Origin: Oleispira sp963933055
GTDB taxonomy: Bacteria; Pseudomonadota; Gammaproteobacteria; Pseudomonadales; Oceanobacteraceae
Length of the DNA: 64,000 nucleotides
NCBI GenBank assembly: GCA_963933055.1
Contig: CAWVSY010000001.1
Coordinates: 75,104 to 139,103, forward strand
Direction: 5' to 3'
Position numbers and translations under genes: made by a program. Shown here piece by piece: positions 1-9,143 of this stretch; the first letter of the stretch is position 1, and each line of letters starts with the position of its first letter. The notes under the pieces were generated by a model. That model searched no databases and had not been told where the DNA came from. It worked only from the letters and a program-made list of their open reading frames with translations.

Positions 1-846
1 TGAACCTTCATAAGGAGACGGTATTGAGCGCCAGTTTTCGCCCATATCGTCAGAGCGTATAATCAAACCCTGCTCGCCAACTACCATTAATGAACGCGAA
101 CCAACCATGGCGATACCATTAAGATGCAAGCGATCGTTATTATCTAGATGAGAAGACCAATCCGTCCAGTTTGCGCCACCGTCAGTCGTATGAAAAGCCA
201 TACCATAAGCCCCAACCGCAAAACCGATGTTAGCATCGTAAAACCAAACATCTAAGAACGGTTTAGTAGAGCCACTTTTTTGGTCATACTGAGCGTCTTC
301 TAAAGCATAAGTGATATTTTCTAAAAACATTTCAGCATTATCAATTTCGGTAGCATCGCCAGAATCTTCTGCTGCTTGTAATGCCGCAATGGCTTTGTCT
401 TTATTTTCGCGAGCACCTTTAACAATTGCGGTATTGGCTAAATAACCATCGAATTGCTTAACCCAAGTTTCACCCGCGTCGGATGAATGCAGAATTAAAC
501 CATCATGCCCCACTGCCCAGCCTTTGGTTGCACTGGAAAAATAAACGGCAGTTAAGGTTACCGATGAAGGTGTACGTGACTGATCCCAACTTTTACCATT
601 GTCATCAGAATAGACAATGTGTCCATGTGCACCCACAGCAATTAAACGACTGCCAACACGGGTAATGTCTAATAATAAGCTTTCATGAGCTCGATCAGTT
701 GATAGCGCGGGGCTTTCCAAAGGATCTTGCCATGCAGATTGTGCCAATGTCGTAAACATTAAACTTACCGCAAATAATGCGGATGTGATGAACCTTTTTG
801 GCGGTACCACGGTAACGATTCTCATTCGAATCGATGGGAATCTCAT
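1..846 (-). CDS. Ycf48-like beta-propeller protein, C-terminus outside window
   Basis: The reading frame is open from an ATG at 846 to the window edge (282 codons), so the 3' part is missing. It begins with a basic, hydrophobic signal-peptide-like segment ending near AQSA. Repeated GWAVGHDG / GFAVGAYG and D(A/G)GE(T/N)W motifs follow, typical of BNR/Ycf48 propellers related to the photosystem II assembly factor family. In proteobacteria such genes usually sit beside DUF1329, DUF1302 and RND/MMPL transporter genes; DUF1329 is the next gene upstream here. GGAG lies six bases before the ATG; a second ATG lies 21 bases inside. The molecular role in non-photosynthetic bacteria is not established. 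Confidence 0.8.
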   Translation of the reverse strand, partial: MRFPSIRMRIVTVVPPKRFITSALFAVSLMFTTLAQSAWQDPLESPALSTDRAHESLLLDITRVGSRLIAVGAHGHIVYSDDNGKSWDQSRTPSSVTLTAVYFSSATKGWAVGHDGLILHSSDAGETWVKQFDGYLANTAIVKGARENKDKAIAALQAAEDSGDATEIDNAEMFLENITYALEDAQYDQKSGSTKPFLDVWFYDANIGFAVGAYGMAFHTTDGGANWTDWSSHLDNNDRLHLNGIAMVGSRSLMVVGEQGLIIRSDDMGENWRSIPSPYEGS

Positions 847-951
847 ATAACGCTCCACTTTTTTATAATTTTTTTTAAGGTCGCTAGCATAGCCGACCCC
901 TAATCAATTATCTAACGTGCATATGTTAAATAATGTTATTGATAAAATAGA

Positions 952-2319
952 TTATCGTTTACCACGACGACGCAAGGCCGAAGGCGTGAAATACTGATCG
1001 TTCGGAAGGTCTCTACTAAAATCAACCGTTCCGCGCTCTTCGTTATCAAGCCCCTGTACGTGATAGCGTCTCGCTTTAACATCATGAAACACATCCAGTG
1101 TGGTCCAGGTTACAGGCACTTCGTAATAATTTTTCAAATAAGCCATACTAATGCGCCACAAATCGCCAGCGCTATCGTATTGGTCTGCAACAGCAATGCC
1201 CCAAGTATCTTCATCGATGTAAAAACGACGCTTATTATAGACATGGCGAGCACCGGCTTTCAGGTTCGCTTCAACAACCCAAACGCGGTGTTTTTCGTAT
1301 CGAGTATGGTCTGGATTGATGTGGCCTGGCTTAAGAATTTCTTTATAAGTCAGTTGATTGCTCGCCAAATCATAGTTGTTATAAGGAATGTATATTTCTT
1401 TCTTTTCTATTAGCTTCCAATTGTAGCGATCAGGAGCACCGTTATACATATCGGTATCATCGGCGTAACGAAGTCCATCGGCAGCGGCAATCGGTGTATC
1501 GTAAGCTAGGTTAGGTGCGCGACGTACTCGGCGCTGACCTGCATTATAACCCCACGCTTGGCGAGATTCTTCAACCTGATCGATGGTTTCATGAACCAAA
1601 ACGGCACCACCAGCTAAACGCGCAGGTGCTTTCGTGAATGATAAGTAGTAAAAAAGAATGTTATTCAGTTCATCAATCGTTGTTTCAGGATTGTAAAAAT
1701 TGAACAGCGCTTCTTGCTGAACGGTTACTAAAGAAAAAGCACCGTCTTTTTGAACCGCAACTTCAGAAGAACGGCGGCTAAAGAAAACACCACGCCAGCG
1801 CGTGATATGATTCCAAATAGCTTCTAGACCGGTTTTAGCGATCGGGAATGGAATGCCGCCATACGCATAACGAATGCCTTCACCATTTTTGTTCAATTCT
1901 GCACGAATAGCATTCTTGTAGGTATTTTCATAGATTTGTTCTGGTGCAGCGGCACTGCGGCGGGTTTTATAAATGGGCATTTTGAACGTATCAGGATACG
2001 TTTTAAATAATGCCAATTGGCCGTCGGTCAAAAACTCTTTGTATTTGGCGACATTCGCCGCAGTAATTACGAATAAAGGTTTATCTTTGGGATAAGGGTT
2101 TGAGTGATGCTGACCTGATTTTTTATAATCCAGTGTTGCAACAGAAACACCTCCTCGCCAGGGTGGAATATCTTTACCATTGCCTGCTCGTTCTGCGCCT
2201 AACGGTGTTAGTTCACCCTTAAGACGTTCCGCCTCTTGAACGGAAACTGCTGCTGTGGCCAATTGGCTAAAAGTTGCCAATGCCAGAACGCCAGCCGCGA
2301 CCCAATTGTTCTTTTTCAT
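952..2319 (-). CDS. DUF1329 family exported protein
   Basis: A 455-residue protein with a clear Sec signal peptide (KK followed by a hydrophobic core, cleavage near ATAA). The remainder is rich in Tyr, Trp and Arg, as expected for DUF1329 proteins, which are predicted periplasmic or outer-membrane-associated proteins. It lies 105 bases upstream of the Ycf48-like gene on the same strand, so the two probably form one transcription unit. This pairing recurs in marine and pseudomonad genomes next to DUF1302 and MMPL/RND genes, often with hydrophobic-compound metabolism. No DUF1302 gene is immediately upstream; pepN is there instead. No catalytic residues can be named. Confidence 0.82.
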   Translation of the reverse strand: MKKNNWVAAGVLALATFSQLATAAVSVQEAERLKGELTPLGAERAGNGKDIPPWRGGVSVATLDYKKSGQHHSNPYPKDKPLFVITAANVAKYKEFLTDGQLALFKTYPDTFKMPIYKTRRSAAAPEQIYENTYKNAIRAELNKNGEGIRYAYGGIPFPIAKTGLEAIWNHITRWRGVFFSRRSSEVAVQKDGAFSLVTVQQEALFNFYNPETTIDELNNILFYYLSFTKAPARLAGGAVLVHETIDQVEESRQAWGYNAGQRRVRRAPNLAYDTPIAAADGLRYADDTDMYNGAPDRYNWKLIEKKEIYIPYNNYDLASNQLTYKEILKPGHINPDHTRYEKHRVWVVEANLKAGARHVYNKRRFYIDEDTWGIAVADQYDSAGDLWRISMAYLKNYYEVPVTWTTLDVFHDVKARRYHVQGLDNEERGTVDFSRDLPNDQYFTPSALRRRGKR

Positions 2320-2474
2320 TCTGCGACCTCAATATTATTCTTATATTATTCTTATCTAGGTAATAGATATTTATGGCCTTAGCATAAAGAAAGTTAGCCC
2401 TAGTCTCAATGCGCCTAGGGCAGTTAATTTATTCTAAGGCATAAAACTGCCAATTTTGTACAAAAAACATTCGA

Positions 2475-5114
2475 TTATAGCGACAAACTCTTACTTACAA
2501 CCTCATAAACATCTTTTGAAAGTGCAGGTTGCGCCATAATACGCTGCAACTGCTGCTTCATTTGCTGACCTTGCTGATCAACATATCGACGCCATTTGCT
2601 TAAAGGAGCCACTAAGCGAGAAGCGATTTGTGGATTCAGAGTATTTAATGAAATGATATTATCCGCTAATAATTGATAACCAGATCCATCTTCAGCATGA
2701 AAATTAACCAGAGATTGGCCAGCAAATGTGCCAATAACTGAGCGCACTTTATTCGGATTTTTAATATCGAATGCTTCATGACTTAACAGTTTTTGAATAT
2801 TTTCAACATGACCATATTCAGCGGACCCAGCTTGAACCGCTAACCATTGATTTACCACCAAAGGCTCTGCTTTCCATTGCTGATAAAAAGAATCCAATGC
2901 AGAACGAGCTTCTAAGCTGTGTTTTGAATTAACCAAACTTGCCAGCGCCGCCATACTGTCGGTCATATTGTCATTGTTTTCAAACTGCTTAACCGCCAGT
3001 GCTTTATAATCACCGCTAGTCGCTTTAAGCAAATAGCTTAATGCTGCATTTTTCAAACCACGCTGAGCCATTTGACCAGGTTCTGGCAAATAACCTTGTG
3101 TGATGTTCAAGCGCTTATACAATATTTCCAAATCCGCCGCTAAAGCATCGGCTAATACTGTTTGTACATGAGTACGCGCTTGGTTTATTGCATGAATATC
3201 AATCTCTTCTTGGGTTTCGGCAATGTATGAAATACTCGGCAGTATCAGCATTTTAGCGAGCATCGCGTGATCAAGATCATCACGCTGCAATAAACTGCCA
3301 TAAGCCGTTAGCAAACGTGGATCAACCATTAGAGGCAAGTTTGCTTGTTGTTGTGACATGACTTCATAGATCACATCCAATGCTAATTTTTGACCTGCAT
3401 CCCAACAATTAAAACCATCACTATCGTATTGCAATAAGAAGAGTAATTGATCACGGCTATAGTCATAATTCAATTTAATCGGGGCTGAAAAATCACGTAA
3501 TAACGACGGCACGGGCTCTTTTTCAATCCCAGTAAAGACCAAAGTTTGCTCTTTTTCGGTTAACTGAAAAATTCCACCACTGAAACTGTCGCTTTTGCTT
3601 GACGTATTTTCATCCATAACGAGTTCAAGGTCTTGTCCACTTTCGCCCAACAAGCCTAGCTCAATAGGAATTAAGAAAGGTTCAGCGCAAGACTGTTTGA
3701 AATTCAACGTATAGGTTTTAGCCACGTCATCATACTGGCTAACAACATCAACAATCGGTGTGCCTGCTGATTTATACCAGCGCTTAAATTGCGTTAATGA
3801 AAGATTATTAGCATCTTCCATAGCCGATACAAATTCATTAATGGTGACCGCTTGCCCATCGTGGCGATCAAAGTACAGGTCCGAACCTTTGCGGAAACCT
3901 TCGTCGCCCAAAAGTTTATTGATCATACCAACAACTTCACAACCCTTTTCATAAATCGTCACGGTATAGAAGTTAGATATTTCAATAAAAGAATCTGGCT
4001 GTACGGGATGGGCCATAGGGCCAGCATCTTCTGCAAATTGAACCGTGCGCATTAATGCCGCATCTTCAATACGCTTAACCGTTGCTGAATTCATATCTGC
4101 GGTAAATTGAGCATCACGGTAAACGGTAAAGCCTTCTTTTAAGCTAAGCTGGAACCAATCTCGACAGGTGACTCGATTTCCTGACCAGTTGTGAAAGTAC
4201 TCATGAGCAACAATGGCTTCAATTCGCTGATAAGCGCTGTCAGTCGCGGTTTGTGGATTGGCTAATACGCACGACGAATTAAAAATATTAAGACCCTTAT
4301 TTTCCATCGCCCCCATATTAAAATCATCAACCGCAACGATCATAAAGATGTCTAGATCATATTCGCGACCGTACTTTTCTTCGTCCCATTTCATCGAGCG
4401 CTTAAGCGCGTCCATGGCGTAGTCGGTTTTATCAATATTTTGAGGTTCTACAAATATTTGCAAATCGACAGTTCGGCCCGACATCGTCTTAAATGTATCT
4501 TCTTTTACCAATAAAGAACCGGCAACCAGAGCAAATAAGTAGCACGGCTTTTTGTGCGGATCGTGCCAAGTAACACTATGACGGCCTGACGCGAATGTTT
4601 CGCGCTGAACAGCATTACCATTAGATAATAAAATAGGGTATTTAGACGCGTCGGCGATCACTTCTGTGGTGAAGATACTCATCACATCGGGACGGTCTAA
4701 ATAGTAGGTGATGCGACGAAAGCCTTCTGCTTCACACTGAGTGCAAAACATACCACCCGATTTATAAAGCCCTTCTAAGGCCGTATTATTTTGTGGCTCG
4801 ATTCGAGTAGATATTTCAAGAATAAAGTCATCCGCTACCGTATTAATGGTTAACGAATCATCTTCTACCTGGTACTCATCGGCGGTTAATAATTCGCCAT
4901 CCACCTTTATACTGAGCAGCTCAAGTTGCTGACCAACCAATACTAAAGGTCCGGTATAACCTGCATGCTGCTGATGATTACGACGCATGACTAAGCGGCT
5001 ATCTACTTGGCTATATTCTTCAAAAAGGTCGAACCGAAGATGCGTTTCTTCAATAACAAAATGCGGTGGCTGATAATCTTTTAAATAAATACTTTTTGGC
5101 TGAGTGTCTTGCAT
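2475..5114 (-). CDS. pepN: Aminopeptidase N (M1 family)
   Basis: A zinc metallo-aminopeptidase that removes N-terminal residues from peptides in the cytoplasm. Of 879 residues, it shows the substrate-binding GAMEN motif (about 268-272) and the zinc site HEYFH (H304, H308) followed by E327 in the LSLKEG segment, the HEXXH-X18-E arrangement of M1 peptidases. Length and motif spacing match E. coli PepN. The frame could start at a TTG at 5120, but the ATG at 5114 has a GGGG ribosome-binding stretch at good spacing and fits the family N-terminus. It is transcribed alone or with the DUF2797 gene upstream (about 100-base gap). Confidence 0.95.
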   Translation of the reverse strand: MQDTQPKSIYLKDYQPPHFVIEETHLRFDLFEEYSQVDSRLVMRRNHQQHAGYTGPLVLVGQQLELLSIKVDGELLTADEYQVEDDSLTINTVADDFILEISTRIEPQNNTALEGLYKSGGMFCTQCEAEGFRRITYYLDRPDVMSIFTTEVIADASKYPILLSNGNAVQRETFASGRHSVTWHDPHKKPCYLFALVAGSLLVKEDTFKTMSGRTVDLQIFVEPQNIDKTDYAMDALKRSMKWDEEKYGREYDLDIFMIVAVDDFNMGAMENKGLNIFNSSCVLANPQTATDSAYQRIEAIVAHEYFHNWSGNRVTCRDWFQLSLKEGFTVYRDAQFTADMNSATVKRIEDAALMRTVQFAEDAGPMAHPVQPDSFIEISNFYTVTIYEKGCEVVGMINKLLGDEGFRKGSDLYFDRHDGQAVTINEFVSAMEDANNLSLTQFKRWYKSAGTPIVDVVSQYDDVAKTYTLNFKQSCAEPFLIPIELGLLGESGQDLELVMDENTSSKSDSFSGGIFQLTEKEQTLVFTGIEKEPVPSLLRDFSAPIKLNYDYSRDQLLFLLQYDSDGFNCWDAGQKLALDVIYEVMSQQQANLPLMVDPRLLTAYGSLLQRDDLDHAMLAKMLILPSISYIAETQEEIDIHAINQARTHVQTVLADALAADLEILYKRLNITQGYLPEPGQMAQRGLKNAALSYLLKATSGDYKALAVKQFENNDNMTDSMAALASLVNSKHSLEARSALDSFYQQWKAEPLVVNQWLAVQAGSAEYGHVENIQKLLSHEAFDIKNPNKVRSVIGTFAGQSLVNFHAEDGSGYQLLADNIISLNTLNPQIASRLVAPLSKWRRYVDQQGQQMKQQLQRIMAQPALSKDVYEVVSKSLSL

Positions 5115-5210
5115 CGTCAAACCCCAATTGAATAATCAAATATGTAACGTTTAAATAATTTACAGTATGAATGCCGCGTATCCATAAACACAACGGCATT
5201 GAATAACAGA

Positions 5211-6047
5211 CTAATAAGTGAATTCGATGTGATAAGAAGAAAACTTTCTTAAATTAATAACACCACAATCTAATAATAAGTATTGGCCTTTAATTCCCAT
5301 CAGTTTGCCTTCAACTTCGGGCGTTTTGTCAAAATTCAAACTGCTGATTTTTGTTGGATATTCCAGAACAGGATATTCAAGTTCAACAACCTCAGCTTCT
5401 GGCAAGTGGACGATCGCCCCCGGCCCGTGTTCGAGCTCTAATTGCTGCAAGCCTTCACGGTATTGTTGATAAAGCTCATCACGAATACTGGCAAGGTCAA
5501 TTTTCTCGGCTTCACCTTTTAGCATCGCACGCCAGTTTGTTTTATCCGCTAAGGTTTGCTTAAACAAGGTTTCAACAAGCCCAGACAAGAGTCGATCTTT
5601 CACGCGGAAAATAGGCAAACCTTGGGTCGCGCCTTGATCACACCAACGTGTCGGCAATTGCGTTCCACGAGTAATACCCACTTTTAGTGCGGAAGAATTG
5701 GCTAAATAAACGAAATGATCTTGCATGCAAAAATCATCTCCCCACGCCGAATCACGGCAGGTTCCAAGATGATAATGACACTTTTCTGGACTCATTATGC
5801 ACAAGTCGCATTGGGGCAATTTTTTAAAACAAGGGTAACAATAACCTTGGCTAAAACTTTTATTGGTTTTACGTCCACAATGACTGCAATGTATCTCGCC
5901 GACATACTGCATTTTGATCGTTTTACCCACCAACGGGTTAAGGTCGATGCGGTGGTCATCAAGACTCATTTGATATTGGATGAGTGTGCCCGTTTCAGGA
6001 CTAAGCTGGGTCACCATCTTATTAAGATGGCCAGATATCGTCGGCAT
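5211..6047 (-). CDS. DUF2797 family Cys-rich protein
   Basis: A 278-residue protein without a signal peptide or membrane span. The N-terminal third carries CSHCGR, CYPCF, CDLC, and Cys and His pairs up to CRDSAWGDDFC, suggesting a zinc-binding region. It is followed by a HFVYLANSSALKVGITRG segment that resembles the start of a GIY-YIG-like fold and is characteristic of DUF2797. Function is unknown; a nucleic-acid role is a guess from the zinc and GIY-YIG-like features. It sits between pepN and a yeaC-like gene, an order seen in related gammaproteobacteria. Confidence 0.8.
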   Translation of the reverse strand: MPTISGHLNKMVTQLSPETGTLIQYQMSLDDHRIDLNPLVGKTIKMQYVGEIHCSHCGRKTNKSFSQGYCYPCFKKLPQCDLCIMSPEKCHYHLGTCRDSAWGDDFCMQDHFVYLANSSALKVGITRGTQLPTRWCDQGATQGLPIFRVKDRLLSGLVETLFKQTLADKTNWRAMLKGEAEKIDLASIRDELYQQYREGLQQLELEHGPGAIVHLPEAEVVELEYPVLEYPTKISSLNFDKTPEVEGKLMGIKGQYLLLDCGVINLRKFSSYHIEFTY

Positions 6048-6092
6048 AATGCTTCTTATTTAATCAATGTTTGGGCGTATACTAAATACAAT

Positions 6093-6338
6093 TTATTGGA
6101 TGGTGAGCGTCTGCGTATCATCATCTTTGCTCGATTTGCAAGAAGCTTCCATATAACCAATGCGCTGATCTGCAGGCATATTGGTCATTTCTTCATAACG
6201 AATAAGCGCTTCCATACACAATACTTTTTGCTCGCTATCCATTTTACGACCATCAGGCCAGCGGCTTAATTCAAGTGAAGTTTTCATGTTTTGAAATACT
6301 TCTGGCGTCATCGCCTTGATCAGCTCATCAACTGTCAT
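6093..6338 (-). CDS. YeaC-like DUF1315 protein
   Basis: A small cytoplasmic protein of 81 residues. The sequence around MTPEVF, SRWPDGR and the EQK-x-x-C-MEAL segment matches the DUF1315/YeaC family of uncharacterised proteins. The frame extends to a TTG at 6365. The ATG at 6338 is preferred because AAGGTG lies six bases before it and the family N-terminus begins there. It lies between the rhomboid and DUF2797 genes on the same strand, about 30 bases from the rhomboid stop, so it is likely co-transcribed. Function unknown. Confidence 0.82.
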   Translation of the reverse strand: MTVDELIKAMTPEVFQNMKTSLELSRWPDGRKMDSEQKVLCMEALIRYEEMTNMPADQRIGYMEASCKSSKDDDTQTLTIQ

Positions 6339-6367
6339 GTTTTTCACCTTTTCATTCTTTAACAATT

Positions 6368-7228
6368 TTATGCGTCATTTTTTAATACAGAAATTGGCCA
6401 TATCATCGCCATAACAACGCCCAACAAAGCGCCCGCAATATGAGATTCATGGCCAATATTGAGACCACCAAAGGCACTATCAAGCATAATCATAACGACC
6501 ATCGATACCAGCATAAATGGGAATAACCAACTGGGCAGCTGGTAACGAGATTGCGCCTTTGCTTGATAGCGATATTGTCGCCCCCAAACCCATCCCATAA
6601 GCCCATAGGTAACACCACTAAGCCCCGCAAAATATGGCCCTACAGCAAGGTATTGAGCGTAAGCAGAACCTAACGCTAAAATAAGGGTTAATACAATCAA
6701 GCCAGTATGGCCGTCGTGAATTTCAATTTCTTTGGCTAATACCCACCACCAAAAACTGTTCATGACGATGTGCATCAGCGATAGATGAATCAATGCGGGT
6801 GCCCACCAGCGATAAACATCGTTATGCCAAAAACTACTGAAGTCGAGTTTTTCTCCAGACCACACAGAAGCGTCTAATAACCATTCAAGCGGCGATACAA
6901 TGCCCACCTGTTGCGCCCCAAAGATCAGCCATAACATGGCCATCATTATAACTGTCACAGGAATGCGGCTGAAGACAATGGCATTTTGATGGGCACTGAC
7001 TTGCCAAGGGGTTTTTTCAGCATGGTCGGGTTTAGGCGACAGCTGACCTTCTTGCCATTGCTGAACCCAAATTTTTACTTGCTCAGCATCTTCTAAGCGA
7101 GCAACCCACAAATCTTGAGTGCCTTCATTCATGACAACTCGATGCGGTATCTTTGCTTGCCATAATCGGTCAGTGATCGGGGTTAAATTGATATCAGGGC
7201 TGGCCTGAAATACTAAGATGGAACTCAT
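6368..7228 (-). CDS. glpG: Rhomboid intramembrane serine protease (GlpG-like)
   Basis: Cleaves transmembrane segments of substrate proteins in the inner membrane. The 286 residues comprise an N-terminal cytoplasmic domain (about 1-75), then six hydrophobic segments. The catalytic Ser is S204 in GLSGVTYG and the His is H263 in GHESHIAG. The oxyanion-side HIVMN (H153, N157) lies in the LSLMHIVMNSFWWW helix, closely following E. coli GlpG. Its stop is 29 bases before the YeaC-like ATG, and it starts six bases after the metallophosphatase stop, so the genes are probably one operon. Physiological substrate unknown. Confidence 0.92.
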   Translation of the reverse strand: MSSILVFQASPDINLTPITDRLWQAKIPHRVVMNEGTQDLWVARLEDAEQVKIWVQQWQEGQLSPKPDHAEKTPWQVSAHQNAIVFSRIPVTVIMMAMLWLIFGAQQVGIVSPLEWLLDASVWSGEKLDFSSFWHNDVYRWWAPALIHLSLMHIVMNSFWWWVLAKEIEIHDGHTGLIVLTLILALGSAYAQYLAVGPYFAGLSGVTYGLMGWVWGRQYRYQAKAQSRYQLPSWLFPFMLVSMVVMIMLDSAFGGLNIGHESHIAGALLGVVMAMIWPISVLKNDA

Positions 7229-7234
7229 GTTTAA

Positions 7235-8191
7235 CTATCGCTCCGTTTTCTCAACTCTAACCCAAGTGAACTTACCATTATTCAGTTTATCTTCATTATC
7301 CATCCGGTAAGCAACTAAGCGCCCATATTTAACCGCGCTGTAATCAAGACAAGCAATGTTTGATCGAATAACAGAAGGAACCCCTGACATCCAATAGTGA
7401 CCAAAAAATAGCGGTTTTTCTGTTTCTGAATAATATAAAAGCTTTTCTTTCTCTTCTGACGTTAAGCGCACGTGGGTTAAATCGGAAGGTAGAGGGTCTG
7501 GCTGAAAAATGACGTCGCTATAAACCTTGGGGTTTTGAGACCAGAATTTAGTACGGAAAAACTGGCGAATCATGCCGTCTTTAGCAACCATAGAGCGGTT
7601 ATTCGGCAACTTCAATGAGGTGCCCCGCAATAACCGATCGAGGGCTTGGTATAAGAAGCTCTCTTGATTTACCGATTCGAACAACAATCCAGTATGCAGC
7701 TGGTTGCCACCATAACGCCCGATGAATTCATTAATTAAGGCGTGATCCCAACAAGCATGAACAACGCGAAAATGATCAAATTCAATAAATAAAGGCAGTT
7801 CGGTAAACCACTCTAGATAGTCTTTAAATTCTTCCGGATGATCGGCAAACTGCTCGACGGTTTGCTTAACGATAAAACTGTTACGTTCGGTATGTTCGCG
7901 CAAGTAAGGTCGATCAACTCCGGCTGGCGCAGGCGTCATGTAGGTAACTAAATTGTATTCATGATTGCCCATAATCATATGAGCATGCCCCGCATCTACC
8001 ATGCCACGGACAATCTCGCACGCTAAACGAATATGCGGTCCGCGATCAATGATGTCACCCAAGAACACCACTTTACGGCTTTTATGTTGGTACACGCCAT
8101 TAATTTTGCGGTAACCCATCTGCTCTAGCAGAATGATTAATGTTTCACCGCAACCATGAACATCACCAATTAAATCGTAACCTTGATGCAT
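7235..8191 (-). CDS. Metallophosphatase (ApaH/PrpE-like calcineurin fold)
   Basis: A 318-residue soluble protein with the di-metal phosphoesterase signature: GDVHG near residues 9-13, GDIIDRGP near 45-52, GNHE near 76-79, and later His residues in FGHYW. This resembles the ApaH/PrpE branch that acts on diadenosine tetraphosphate or phosphoprotein substrates, but the specific substrate cannot be read from sequence. It starts three bases after the nadK stop and ends six bases before glpG, indicating tight co-transcription. Confidence 0.85.
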   Translation of the reverse strand: MHQGYDLIGDVHGCGETLIILLEQMGYRKINGVYQHKSRKVVFLGDIIDRGPHIRLACEIVRGMVDAGHAHMIMGNHEYNLVTYMTPAPAGVDRPYLREHTERNSFIVKQTVEQFADHPEEFKDYLEWFTELPLFIEFDHFRVVHACWDHALINEFIGRYGGNQLHTGLLFESVNQESFLYQALDRLLRGTSLKLPNNRSMVAKDGMIRQFFRTKFWSQNPKVYSDVIFQPDPLPSDLTHVRLTSEEKEKLLYYSETEKPLFFGHYWMSGVPSVIRSNIACLDYSAVKYGRLVAYRMDNEDKLNNGKFTWVRVEKTER

Positions 8192-8194
8192 TAA

Positions 8195-9079
8195 TTAGAC
8201 ACCTGATTTTTCCCAACCCAACTTATTACGGCAAACGTCATAAAAGTTATGATCTTTCGGGTGAATCAATTTCAACTTATGCGGCTTCTTACGGATTGTC
8301 ACCGCATCACCAGGGGCACAAGGAATGTGTTTTTGGCCATCACAGCTGACGGTCGGATAGGTTTCATTGCTTTCACCAATCACCAGTTTAATTTCACTGC
8401 TGCCATCAACAACGATCGGACGACTAGAAAGTGTATGAGGAAACATAGGCACCAGTACGATAGCGTCTAACTTCGGGTGCATAATCGGGCCGCCACCTGA
8501 TAAGGCATACGCGGTAGACCCCGTTGGCGTCGAAACGATCATGCCATCAGCACGCTGGTGATGAACAAACTGACCTTCGATATACAGATCAAATGCGATC
8601 ATGCGAGCGGATTTACCCGGGTGTAAAACAACGTCATTTAACGCTTCACCGGTAGCAATAGAAACACCATCGCGCTTAATTTCAGCATCCAATAAGAAAC
8701 GCTGTTCTTCTATGTATTCGCCATCTAAAACCGCTTGAATAGCCTCTTCCATGCCTTCATCTGGGCTAATATCCGTCAAGAAACCCAAACGGCCACGGTT
8801 AATACCTAAAACAGGGGTATTGTGTTTTGCTAAGGCACGCGCAGCCCCTAACAGACTGCCATCACCACCCACGACGATCACAAGATCACAGATTTCACCT
8901 AATAATTTTTGCGTACTGACCTGCATGCCATGGCCCGGCATCACTTCAGCAATACGATCTTGCAAAATTACGTGATACCCTTCTTCAACCAAATAGCGCT
9001 TTAAGCGGCGCACGGTTTCAACAACTTTTTTACTACCAAGTCGGCCAATGATGCCGATATTACGAAACTCTTCCATCAT
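8195..9079 (-). CDS. nadK: NAD kinase
   Basis: Phosphorylates NAD+ to NADP+ in the cytoplasm. The 294-residue length is standard for the family. The GGDGS motif is at 71-75, with the NRGRLGFLTD segment downstream, and the substrate-site PTGSTAY and SGGGP motifs are in the second half. A second ATG immediately follows the first; GGATCC precedes both. It is the first gene of the tight minus-strand group nadK-metallophosphatase-glpG-yeaC-like and is divergent from the DUF1853 gene. Confidence 0.96.
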   Translation of the reverse strand: MMEEFRNIGIIGRLGSKKVVETVRRLKRYLVEEGYHVILQDRIAEVMPGHGMQVSTQKLLGEICDLVIVVGGDGSLLGAARALAKHNTPVLGINRGRLGFLTDISPDEGMEEAIQAVLDGEYIEEQRFLLDAEIKRDGVSIATGEALNDVVLHPGKSARMIAFDLYIEGQFVHHQRADGMIVSTPTGSTAYALSGGGPIMHPKLDAIVLVPMFPHTLSSRPIVVDGSSEIKLVIGESNETYPTVSCDGQKHIPCAPGDAVTIRKKPHKLKLIHPKDHNFYDVCRNKLGWEKSGV

Positions 9080-9143
9080 GGTGGATCCAATTCATTCTTT
9101 GTTACAGCTTATACCATAACTGCCCAATAAAGGCTTGCCTGAT

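Noticed and set aside
5715..6269. 184-codon open frame on the plus strand
   Set aside because: It lies entirely antisense to the DUF2797 and YeaC-like genes, with no recognisable motifs or ribosome-binding site; a shadow frame.
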